From assembly GCF_964340395.1 (NCBI RefSeq), contig NC_135551.1, positions 5,392,963 through 5,456,962 of the forward strand: DNA of 64,000 nucleotides, given 5' to 3'. Below, one piece after another: positions 11,849-24,615 of the stretch. Within the stretch, counting starts at the first letter, position 1. Each line of letters starts with the position of its first letter. Below the pieces are notes generated by a model that was not told where the DNA came from, ran no database searches, and saw only the letters and a program-made list of their open reading frames with translations. The position numbers and the translations under genes are program-made. This DNA is from Glandiceps talaboti (lineage: Eukaryota > Hemichordata > Enteropneusta > Spengelidae).

Positions 11849-12365
11849 AACATCCGTTGCCATGGTAACCAAAATCAACATAATATGTGGATGATTTTTC
11901 CAAAATTTGACAAAAAACATGGAAAAAAATGAAAATTAATGAAAAACTTTCCTTGTTGACATATATGACATGGGGCTATCTGTTGTAACACAAATTGCCT
12001 AAAATAGGAGAGCTGTTTCCATGGAAACAGAGTAGAGTAAAAAATGTTGGTTTAATAAACACCTACATATCTGGAAAATAACATGATAAATCTAATTATA
12101 ACATAGTTTATTTGCATATTGACCACCCTATCTCGAGTAGTTTTTTATGCTGAGGTCAAAAATAGTTATCATTTTAGAAACATCTGTTGCCATGGTAACA
12201 CAAATCACCATATTATGCATTATTCGGCAAAATTTATGTAAAATTCGAAGAACAAAATTTTTTTACAAACAAATTCCTTACTTTTGGCATATATGCACTA
12301 GTGCTATCCATTGTAAGACAGATTATCTAAAATTGGAGAGTGGCTTCCATGGAAACATAAAATAC
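11849..12365. repeat. Two diverged ~320-bp units with X-box palindromes
   Basis: Two units in tandem share, in order: GTTGCCATGGTAAC (11856-11869 and 12186-12199), an AT-rich stretch, a (G)ACATATATG-like stretch, and a CCATGGAAACA near their ends. The 14-base palindrome is a perfect match to the RFX X-box consensus, but its recurrence inside a repeat suggests it belongs to a dispersed element. Confidence 0.55.
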
Positions 12366-12952
12366 GCTTACATTATAAATGCCATGTTTTAGTAACAAAT
12401 ACATCTGACATACACCTACAATCGAATGGGTTTGCTATTAAAATACCAAATATTTTGTTACTCCAAGTCCAAATAAAATATGCAACGAGTCACAAACTGA
12501 GTGGTCGTACAATTTTTAAATCTTAACATGTATGTCAGAAGATCTGTGCTGATTACAAGGTATAATTACGATCCCAAATTTCGATGGGCCAGGCCAGACT
12601 ACATTACAACATGTCACGTGCAAGGAGGGTGCTACATCTACATACATAAACAAACTGGTGTGTGGGATTGTGAAGAAAATGACAGGCCTTCGCTAGTTTT
12701 CTGTTAAATATTACATGTAAAAGCCTGCATCCATTAGCAATATTGACAGCATAACATAGAAATAAAGATATACTGTGTGAAATAACGATTTAATACAAAA
12801 TACAACCCCACCCTGACATATTCTTGGTCCTTTTCAGTTGCGCTGACATTTACAAACATGTACGTTAACGAGGTCATCAGCTCTACAGACCTTTTGCTAT
12901 GAACAAAGTTCAACTTTCCTTTCTTGGCAGTGTAAATCATGTATATATATAT
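12366..12952. other. Spacer, no gene assigned
   Basis: One short + frame at 12501-12707 has Trp and Cys residues but no recognised domain or splice context. Nothing else is supported. Confidence 0.4.
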
Positions 12953-13831
<879 letters not shown>

Positions 13832-13843
13832 CATGTATATATA

Positions 13844-14036
13844 GGTGGGCCGGTGACTTATTGTTCATGTTGTACTTAAAAATAGTGACCTCCACTGTGA
13901 ATCATCAACAAAACAATCCAACCCCCCAACCCCCTCTGACAAATAAAAAACACACTGACACCCCCCCCCCCCCCGTCGACATCTGTAATAGCTTTTTGAA
14001 AAATGAACACCGTTTGGAGGCCATTTAGAGCACCAT
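13844..14036. repeat. ~190-bp dispersed repeat, copy 1
   Basis: Nearly identical to 16642-16831. It starts at GGTGGGCCGGTGACTTATTG, has a run of C residues in the middle and ends at CCATTTAGAGCACCAT. The motif GGAGGCCATTTAGAG also occurs inside the hAT-like elements (near 10168 and 27870), suggesting a distant link. Confidence 0.7.
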
Positions 14037-14562
14037 ATTTTACAGTCAGTACAGTACTACTGTGCACATAGTCATATCAGAAAAACTTGAAATCGATATT
14101 CTTTTCCCTAAACTTTGCAACATTATTTTATGACAACTAAACTTCGCTCAGCTCATGTTCAACTTTTTCAAATGCACACCAATCTGTCTGAAAAATCGTA
14201 AGTAGAGACCAAAGGGGTTTTGTGAAAATCTGAGTCATCGCTACCACTACCGTATCTGTCAATCAAATATTAGTGCCTAAATGCTTCGGGGAATATTGGA
14301 CAATTGAGATCTTCACTGGGCTACAGTGCTAGTGCCAATTTAGTCATAAATAAAATAATATTGTTATACTTTTATTCATATTGGCAAGTACCAAGCTCCC
14401 GATTGTTATGACTTGAAGTTTGAATGGGAAATATTGAACAATTAGTTGTGGGTGTAAAACATCAACGTTTTCACCTCCTACACAACAACCATAAGTGATA
14501 TTCCTCTAAAGTCCTCCCAACATTTTTCATTATTATATAATATTTAAACCCCTTCACTTGTA

Positions 14563-14608
<46 letters not shown>

Positions 14609-14884
14609 TAATAATGTATATAGAACGAAATGCATAAGGTATTTGTGAGACAGTCCGAATAAATACTAGGATATAATCCGACGTTAGGAATAAAAATTCT
14701 TTTTCAAGGAATTCAAAGGCGAGAGAAAATAGGTAAACACCTGATTATATTTGAATGTTATGGAATAGAACGACAATTGCGTGAGATTAACGGTTATACG
14801 TAAAAACTTCTAAAATTTGCACGCACCAAAATTAGACAGGAAATGATGTGAATAATCTATTAATTCCAAGGGGTTCCAGCGTTC
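14037..14884. other. Spacer with an (AAT)n array
   Basis: Contains an AAT trinucleotide array at about 14567-14612 and otherwise nothing recognised. Confidence 0.5.
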
Positions 14885-15930
14885 ATGTTCAAAACAATAC
14901 TACTTCATTGCAACGGAACCTTTATGCATGTATGTATGTATGTATGTATGTATGTGTATGTATGTATGTATGTATGTATGTATGTATGTATGTATGTATG
15001 TATGTATGTATGTATGTATGTATGTATGTATGAATGTGTGTGTATGTATGTATGTATATATGCATGTATATACATGTATGCATGTATGTATACATGCATG
15101 TGTGTACGGTATGTATGTATGTATGTGTGTATGTATGTATGTATGTATGTATGTATGTATGTATGCATGTATGCATGTATGTATGCTTGCCTGTAGCTGC
15201 CTGTCTGTCTGCAGTGAGGGAGAGGAGGAGGTAGGTACACATGCTTGCATGCCGGTCTGTGTGTGTGTGTGGGTTGACAAATAGGTAGGCTGTTAGGCAG
15301 GTACTTAGGTAAGAGGGTGGGTCGGTAAGTATTATATAGAGAAGACATCAAGGGTATTTATAGTTATGTGTTTAATATGTTATTATATCATTGGTATTCT
15401 CTGTAAAAGAAAGTGAGTAGAGAGATATCGACGTTGACTATGCATGATATGTCCAAATATAATAAAACCTCAATGGTGTAAACTTAATAGAAATGCAATC
15501 ATTCGATCTCACGTTCTCTGCATTAGTTAATTATTATAAATATTGAGGCTACATTGATAAATTCATGACCGTGGAGTTCACAAGTCTTTACCACGGCAGT
15601 CAAATCAGGAAACTGTTTGGTGTATATCGCTGTGTAATTTGTCATTCCGGAGGTGTAAACCAACAACCAACAACCAATATGATTTTAGCTACAGTAACTA
15701 TTCAAGGGGTACTTACATGTCTCTGTAATATTCACAACATTATTCCAGGAAATTTTGGCCGGACTGTAAAACACAACATTATGACGAGAAGGCAGATTGA
15801 ATACTATGACTAAACAACCAAGGGTTGCACAAAGAGTTGAGACACTGACAACTTTTAAAAGGTGAATCATTGCACTGCGATAGATTAATATGAAATGGTA
15901 CACTCGACAGTACAATGTAAAGATTAAGTG
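14885..15930. repeat. Duplicate of the sulfotransferase exon 1 / intron 1 region
   Basis: Aligns closely with 33813-34790, including the ATGT array, the GCCTGTAGCTGCCTG stretch and the first coding exon. Homology on the left stops just short of where exon 2 would begin, so exon 2 was not retained at this end. The ATGT array occupies about 14930-15185 with GCAT variants. Confidence 0.85.
15717..15870 (-). pseudogene. Orphan first exon of a WSCD-like sulfotransferase
   Basis: Reads MIHLLKVVSVSTLCATLGC and on to NVVNITET, then the donor GTAAGTACC. It differs from the functional exon at 34575-34728 by only a few residues (for example T for S after LCA, and P for S after FNL). It encodes the short N-terminus and membrane anchor. 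No matching exon 2 follows in the correct direction, so it cannot form the same protein; it could still be spliced to something unrecognised or be a dead duplicate. Confidence 0.65.
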
Positions 15931-16641
15931 ATGCTCTCTAAAAAAAATGACACGATTGTTTACTTGCTAGTACTATGCAGGTTGCCCTTATATACTAGTA
16001 GTTCGTCAATGTATCAGTAAGAATACCTCTCTACAAAATGAAAATAAAATTATATAACCGCATAATTGTCTCTAGTTGACTATTTTTTGAGGTTACCCTT
16101 GGTGCTTATACACGTCCTTGTAAACCATTTATGCAATCATTGACTCAATGTTTCTGAGTGTCATGTATAATCTGTCATTAATATGTATATTCAGAATATA
16201 CACCGATATGCAAATGCTCGACATGAAGCGAGGAAATTGTTTAAATTGTACATTGAGAATTGACCTCAAGAACTTATCAAATAGAGAATTGACCTCAACA
16301 ACTTATCACATTGTGAATTGACCTCATGAACTTATCACATGGTGCGTCATTCATGTAGCAAATAGACTGTCGGGAAAAAATTAAAATTAAAACTTTTAAA
16401 ATACAAAAATCTTAATTACATATTTCACAAAAATGATAATCAGTATAAAAAGTGTGTTAACCATTATACAAGAGCTTTATCAATAGTCTGTGCCAGAATT
16501 CATTTGACCCAACTGCTTCTGATATAATGACGCCATCAAGAACACTTATACTAATTATGCAATTCAATATTAAACAGATTTTCTCTAGAAATAACACTTT
16601 CCAGATATAGTTTTAGGGAGCGATCAGTCTTTACGGCCAGG

Positions 16642-16831
16642 GGTGGGCCGGTGACTTATTGTTCATGTTGTACTTAAAAATAGTGACCTCCACTGTGAAT
16701 CATCAACAAAACAATCCAACCCCCAACCCCCTCTGACAAATAAAAAACACACTGACACCCCCCCCCCCCGTCGACATCTGTAATAGCTTTTTGAAAAATG
16801 AACACCGTTTGGAGGCCATTTAGAGCACCAT
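16642..16831. repeat. ~190-bp dispersed repeat, copy 2
   Basis: Second copy of the repeat at 13844-14036, with a shorter C run. It lies in a part of the duplicated block absent from the partner block, so it inserted here independently. Confidence 0.7.
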
Positions 16832-16930
16832 TCAGACGTAAAACACAACTTAGTTATATCATAAAAGAATGACTAATTTTAGGGTTTCAAAAGTTCAAAT
16901 CATTTCATTTCAAGTCATATTGACGCAAAT

Positions 16931-16933
16931 GAT

Positions 16934-16967
<34 letters not shown>

Positions 16968-17270
16968 GAGATTAATATAGTGCCAAACTCCACTGTGTAG
17001 TAATGTTCAATGGCGCGTTACAAAAGTGTGGGTATAAAGAGATGTCAGTAGGCTCTGCTAAACAGATAAGTCTTGATGCGCTTCTTAAAAATATCAAGGC
17101 TGGGTGACTGGCGCACTTCTAGAGCGAGGGGGCGGTACGCGAGAAAGCACGATCACCATAGGTCTTCCGGTTACTCCGTGGTACATGAAGTAGGATTTTG
17201 TTATTTGATCGGAGAACTTTGGATGACACTTTCAGGTTGATTAGATCAGATTTTACCTTTTGTTTTTTTA
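16931..17270. repeat. Possible SINE or small transposon with (AATC)n end
   Basis: Begins with an AATC array, then ATTAATATAGTGCCAAACTC, GGCGCGTTACAAA, and a GC-richer stretch (TCTTGATGCGCTTCTT, GGGCGGTACGCGAGAAAGC). Its composition differs from the surroundings, and it is absent from the duplicate at 46727-48182. The combination resembles a type of dispersed repeat common in marine invertebrate genomes; the family is not certain. Confidence 0.4.
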
Positions 17271-17979
17271 TTTTATTTTTCCCTAGGTCCATCCTTAACG
17301 TCGTTGGTAATCAATTTCTATTTGATATATTATTTCAAACGCTGATGGCGCACAACATGTTCTAACCTGTAGTTGCTTAGCAGTGCCTTTTCTATACATT
17401 GATGAATTCATTTGGCATGTTCTATACGTGATATCTGAAACTAATCGACTCGAAATTTATTTTACAGTAGTTACACAAACATTTATTGCAAGAATACAGT
17501 ATGTAATTAACTTTTTTTTTCAAGTTAAGTTATGTAGTAAAGAGGAGTAAATACTTCAACCCTTGTAATTTAACCACAGATATTTACACTTGTGATAATC
17601 AAAATATCTGTATTAGGGTAACAGAAATGTGAAGCCCTTCTTTCCATCGATCCATTCGAAGATCAAAGCAAGAAGACTAATACTGATAAGATAAATTCAA
17701 TGACATATATGCAGTTATAAACAGGAAGACAAGGAAAATGATAATAAATCAACTAGTCTAGAAGTTCATCCTGCGAAGTATTTTCAGCGTTACACGTAGA
17801 ACCATAAGATTGTCATAAGTTATAACAGGAAAACACATAATGTAAACAGCTTGACTTATGACATACCTAGCAACTTATCCTAAAGTGTTTCTAGATCTTG
17901 CGATGAATTCCATGAATTTATTAATAAGTACAGCCTATATATCCAGCTTATAGGTCAAATACTTCTGTCTCTGTTGCCT

Positions 17980-18140
17980 AGTCTATGTAGGAGACCATTA
18001 CCATTTCCAACAGATCCAGTGTAAATTCCTGAAGCACTTTCTAAAAGATATCTAATCGATGTATTTTCTAATCCAGGAAAACTCGCTAAGGCTACCAGGG
18101 GTCAGCTCTTATTACTCCAGTTAGGAAACCTTACCGAAGT
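17980..18140 (-). pseudogene. WSCD-like sulfotransferase exon 2, decayed copy
   Basis: The reverse strand reads FPNWSNKS, then a TGA, then [15 protein letters not shown] and SGIYTGSVGNGNGLL. It matches exon 2 of the intact gene (33626-33790), but the P-loop-like PGSGNTW has become PGLENTS and a stop interrupts it. Homology continues into the start of intron 1 (to about 18175). It is a dead paralogous exon. Confidence 0.75.
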
Positions 18141-18234
18141 TCAAGATCCATGTTCAAAATTATAATACTTCATAGAAATTACACATTTTACGTTTCAGGT
18201 ATAAATTCACAGCAACTTGTCAGGACGACGTAAA

Positions 18235-18237
<3 letters not shown>

Positions 18238-18270
<33 letters not shown>
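18238..18270. repeat. (TA)n microsatellite
   Basis: Short TA array. Confidence 0.9.
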
Positions 18271-18274
<4 letters not shown>

Positions 18275-20722
18275 TCAGTGTAATAGTCGATCACGTTTTC
18301 AACGAAATGATAGTTGTTGATGAAAAAGCTATCTATTAACATATCGTACGTTCGGTGAGTGTATATGTCAATGATAGCTACTGTGTGTGACGCGAGCGCG
18401 CGTGAGAGTGTGTGTATGTTGTGTATGTGCGTGGCGTCTCATGCCAATGTGTCGTACGTGTTTGTTAAAATCACCATGACAACATCTCAGAGTCCATGCA
18501 GTGGTACATCTATCCCGTATTGCTAATATATAGTATGTTCTCAAATATGACAATGCGACATTACATCAGTGTGGATATCTCTGTACACCTAATGTAATTA
18601 TAAAATGAATTTCTCCTGTAAGGGCAAAACCGTACGTTTTTGTTCATACACACAACGTTTGAATGTAAAACTCTGATTTATAGCTATTGTACATAATGTA
18701 CCCCTTTATTGGCAAATTAAATACATGAAACTATACAAAATTTGACTTTTCATACGTAAGATATCGTCCACATATCGAACAATCCATAATTATGCAAATT
18801 ATCCACTAAGATTATAAGCTACACCCACAAGCTTCAAAGGACGCATGCACTTCTTTACTATCAATGCATATACTAAATTATGTGAAATTTAAATCTGTCA
18901 TTCTGTTAAAGATATTGCCTGATTATCGAAAATAAGTACTTATATGCAAATTACACATCACAGATGAAAAACTACATAAAGATTATCAAACACGAGTGCG
19001 TTATTATGGTTGATATTGATGTACCAAATTATATCAAATTTGAAGCTTGCATTCTTAACATAAAGCCCAATTACCGAAAATGATCAATTATGCAAATTGA
19101 TCATTATAACTAAAAAGCTATATCCAACAGGCTTTATAGGATATGTGTGTTTTGTGATGGTGGCTGTATGTGCCAAATTGGATGTCATGAAAAGTGGGGT
19201 ACTAGATCACAGACTAAAAATTGTTTATTATGCATTTGACAAAATATTTGACACATACACAGATTAGTGAAATATAATTCAGAATCACCATCGTAGCTCG
19301 AATCAGACTCACTTTCACAAATCAGATAGATTTAATCATTGTATCTTACGTGTACAATGAAACTTGCATTTTATAATTGTCACGACATACGTAAACTTTT
19401 TTAAAGTTTTTAACCTTTGATATTGATACAAGTTTTATTATCATTTCAGAACGCAGTATTTCACTAATTTACGTATATAAATTCCAGTTATATAATGATT
19501 ATTATTTCACTTTAATGATGACATTAATTTCCAATAGCTTCTTATGTTATTTTTCTTTCTAGATGTGCTTCACAGTATACTTTCTTTGTTAAACGCTTTG
19601 TGTCCTCCTGCTGGTACTTCAAAGTTGTGGGACACTACTTTTAGTTGAACGAGGGAGTAGTGTTATGATCCAGAAATATCAAAATTGGCATATCGGCACA
19701 TTCTACCAAAATTAACCCAAAAATCACCTTTGTACTATATAATTACAAACAGGAGCTAACAACACCGTGATCTAATAATATGTTGCTTTATCTACTAATC
19801 CTGTATTAATTACTTTCATCTCTAGTAGCTAAAAATTGTCAAGTGTTTTGATTAAACAACATAGATTAGTACTTGTAAACAAGATAAAGTTGATTAAATT
19901 AATACCTAATTTTCCAATGCGTGATCAACAATTGTCGTACACGTGAACATTTACATATGGCATGATTTCAAATCTCAATCTTAAATATTCTGGTGGAAAG
20001 ATCACAGTGTCTTATAGGACAATGAATCTAGTTGAGAGATTATTTATTTATAGAAAATTATATTTAGAATAATGACATCACCATGATTTTAAGGTGACAA
20101 CTAGAACTTATATGTTAGGGACATGGAGAAATAAAGTTTACTCTTAGATTTGATTTACAACGCAACAGTTGTGTGCGATGTCTCTGCCTGAGTGCGAGAG
20201 TACTTGTTAGTGATGACACCTGTGTGGCTAATTCCTATAACTTAAACAAGCTCGTTTAATCCTTATACTCTGGAAAGATGGAGAATCGTTTACGTTCTGT
20301 CGATCTACCTACAACTACAGTACTTTGACACCGAAACATAACAATAAGCAACCCCAAAACGTAACACAATGACTTTATGAAATGAAGACATTATGTGGTA
20401 TCGGACTCAATGGCGAAACTTGAGGGCAGTGTGATACACATTAGAAGGCGGTATATTTGGAAGGTTGCCAAGATTTAAAAATAGCTAGGAGAGTGTATGA
20501 AAGCTAAAACACAACGCAAGCCAACATACATTTTGTATACAAAAGTGTAATTGCGGAATACAACATCCTGTTCCTGATATTATTTACAAGAGAAAGGGAA
20601 TCTGATGAAGACAATATTTTGTGTTCCTTGTATGGCTTATAGTCTAACAAACTCGTACTCAAAATACAAGGCTGTAGCCAACCTAAAAATATTAGGAAAC
20701 TGATTCTGTTGGCGACAACATC
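18271..20722. other. Upstream region of the intact Ig receptor, no gene seen
   Basis: About 2.4 kb with only short frames and no recognised RNA or transposon. It is presumed to hold the promoter and any non-coding 5' exon of the receptor at 20723; no specific element can be supported. Confidence 0.5.
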
Positions 20723-22795
20723 ATGTGTTCTTGGTATGGTTTATTTCTCCTTATATGTTGTAGTACCGTAAAAGCAATTCCTAGAATTTGGAATGGACCT
20801 AAGGACGTAAAGTTGACGTTGTATCGAACAGGAGAAATTGGGGAGTTCAGTCTAAATTGTGACGTCGAAGGATATGACTCAAACCACAAAGTGTCTTGGA
20901 AGAAGAACGGAAAAGTGATTAGTGGTAATTACACAATTCATCAAGGAAAATCTGCTGATACAGATGACAGGTATAGAATTGTTAGAAGTTACGGCCAGTA
21001 TGATTTACAAGTATCAAATGTCAGCAAGACAACAATACACAATGATCAAGGTAAATACCAATGTGTTGTCAAAAACAAACAGAATGCTGACATCATTGTA
21101 GAATCTGACACCGTAACTGTAAGCATTTACTTTGCCCCATATGTAAACCGAGTTGTTTGCCTAGTTAATGGCAGTGATCAGTACTCTAGAGAAGTGAGAG
21201 AAGACGAACCTGTTATGTTAGGATGCCGCGTTGATAAATTTGCATATCCACCAATAGATGTGAAAATGTTCAAAGGTGACAGTTTACAACTTGAAACAGT
21301 GTCATCACATTCGTATTGGTATACGTACAGTGTTAATGCAATTGATAGATCATACCAATGGTATCCATCAATAGACGACCACAGTGCATCATTCAGGTGT
21401 CAAGCTGAACATCCAACGTTTACATTAACCAAAATATACGTGTTTAGAACTTTCACAATTCGGTATAAACCAATAGTAGCAATAACAATTAACTCACAAT
21501 ACGATAACGAAGCTACTATTACTTCACAAGCTGACTGGATAATATTGCAGTGTCAAGTTCCAGCTTATACTTATGTCACTAGATATGTATGGAAAATAAA
21601 TGGAACTGAAATTCAAGACGGCAAAAAATTTCGTTTCTACAAAGATCCCAATTACTTGTATATTGGAAATCTTGTCATGAATGATAATGGACTTTACCGT
21701 TTTACATGTGAGGCATCAAACGCGATGGGCATAGGCTCGGGGTCTTTAGACATCATAGTTGTAATAGCCGGTCCCACAACCACTGTAATACCGTGGACAA
21801 ATACAGACGATAAAATGACACCAATCCGTGAGGTGACTACATTCCCAAAGGGGGTCACCTATAAAGTAGAATTATCTACGCCGTCGCTGCCAAGTAAAAC
21901 TATGATTTCCTCTGACCGTGAACATGACCAACGCCCTACAAGAACACATGGCAAACAGAGGACGACCATCGTAACTGCAAGGTACAGAAATAAAGAACAG
22001 AACAGTAATGATAAAACTACTATCCTTGCAGGAGCGTTAAGTTGTTGCGTACTACTACTTCTGATTTTACTAGTGATGGTTGTTTGTTTCATAAGAACAC
22101 GACAAAAACTACAAGCTAGTCAGCAACTAGAAGTAACCCCTGACAACAACCTTACAGATTTACGTATGTCAACGTTAACGTTGAACAGTGATGACCGTCA
22201 CAGATGTGAAAACCACGCTTCAACGACAGAAACAGTAGTGAATGCAGTAACAACAAACAAGAGAGGTGGACCACCTCTAACTGAATGTCAATCACAAGAA
22301 GACATCGAAAGTCTGTATGCGAAACCAATAAAAAGCAAATCAAAAACCAAGCTGTCTGAAGACAAAGCTTATTCAGCTAAGATTACAAAAGAGAATGGAG
22401 ATGAATTGGATGCTAGAAAGATCGAAACGTTAACAGACATCAATCTTCCTGATAACGGGAAGCGTACAGATGTTAGGGTTCAAAATCAGATGTCGCCCTG
22501 GAACGAAAATGACGCACAGTCAGGAAATGATGAAGACGGAATAAATTTGGTACCACGTATACATGGGATATCGTTGCATCAAAATATGGATATTGTCAGA
22601 CACGTACCCAAGGGATACGATGCATGTAGAAGACATAGAAGTATAGTCACTAAGACAGAAAATGCACAATCAAAGAATGTCGAAGGTTTGACATACCTTG
22701 ACTTAGACTTCTCGGGACACCGACCTCCAAGACGAGATTCCAGAAGACCTCCATCTACAGAGTCTGAGACTGTGTATGCTGAGTTAAGATTGTGA
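20723..22795 (+). CDS. Intact three-Ig type I receptor with ITIM/ITSM-like tail
   Basis: A 690-residue protein in one uninterrupted exon. Residues 1-18 are a signal peptide (MCSWYGLFLLICC...). Ig1 spans about 27-136 (Cys46, Trp59, Cys114 in DQGKYQC), Ig2 about 140-247 (Cys168, Cys226) and Ig3 about 250-347 (Cys277, Trp290, Cys329). A Thr-rich stalk runs 348-431, the membrane helix 432-457, then RTRQK and a 233-residue tail. Tail tyrosines are Y532 (SLYAKP), Y550, Y632, Y658 (LTYLDL, a full ITIM) and Y685 (TVYAEL, ITSM-like, two residues from the C-terminus). Ig1 and its linkers resemble nephrin/Kirrel-type domains. It is likely a plasma-membrane adhesion or recognition receptor that can inhibit signalling through SHP-type phosphatases; that role is inferred from motifs. 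The start has A at -3, and the signal peptide supports it. The lack of introns is unusual for an Ig receptor. Confidence 0.9.
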   Translation: MCSWYGLFLLICCSTVKAIPRIWNGPKDVKLTLYRTGEIGEFSLNCDVEGYDSNHKVSWKKNGKVISGNYTIHQGKSADTDDRYRIVRSYGQYDLQVSNVSKTTIHNDQGKYQCVVKNKQNADIIVESDTVTVSIYFAPYVNRVVCLVNGSDQYSREVREDEPVMLGCRVDKFAYPPIDVKMFKGDSLQLETVSSHSYWYTYSVNAIDRSYQWYPSIDDHSASFRCQAEHPTFTLTKIYVFRTFTIRYKPIVAITINSQYDNEATITSQADWIILQCQVPAYTYVTRYVWKINGTEIQDGKKFRFYKDPNYLYIGNLVMNDNGLYRFTCEASNAMGIGSGSLDIIVVIAGPTTTVIPWTNTDDKMTPIREVTTFPKGVTYKVELSTPSLPSKTMISSDREHDQRPTRTHGKQRTTIVTARYRNKEQNSNDKTTILAGALSCCVLLLLILLVMVVCFIRTRQKLQASQQLEVTPDNNLTDLRMSTLTLNSDDRHRCENHASTTETVVNAVTTNKRGGPPLTECQSQEDIESLYAKPIKSKSKTKLSEDKAYSAKITKENGDELDARKIETLTDINLPDNGKRTDVRVQNQMSPWNENDAQSGNDEDGINLVPRIHGISLHQNMDIVRHVPKGYDACRRHRSIVTKTENAQSKNVEGLTYLDLDFSGHRPPRRDSRRPPSTESETVYAELRL

Positions 22796-24615
<1,820 letters not shown>

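Larger units (their letters stand above)
15985..17905. repeat. Duplicated block shared with 46727-48182
   Basis: 15985-16618 and about 17270-17745 align with 46727-47395 and about 47740-48182. The middle of this copy (16618-17270) holds a dispersed repeat and a SINE-like sequence absent from the other copy. It includes tandem copies of GAATTGACCTCAAGAACTTA near 16255-16335; that short array is longer in the partner at 46990-47120. Confidence 0.85.

Noticed and set aside
12501-12707. 68-codon + frame with several Trp and Cys residues
   Set aside because: No recognised domain, signal peptide or splice context, and no paralogue in the window.
15565-15813. 82-codon + frame and its duplicate at 34417-34671
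   Set aside because: It is antisense to sulfotransferase exon 1, and its conservation is explained by that exon and the segmental duplication.
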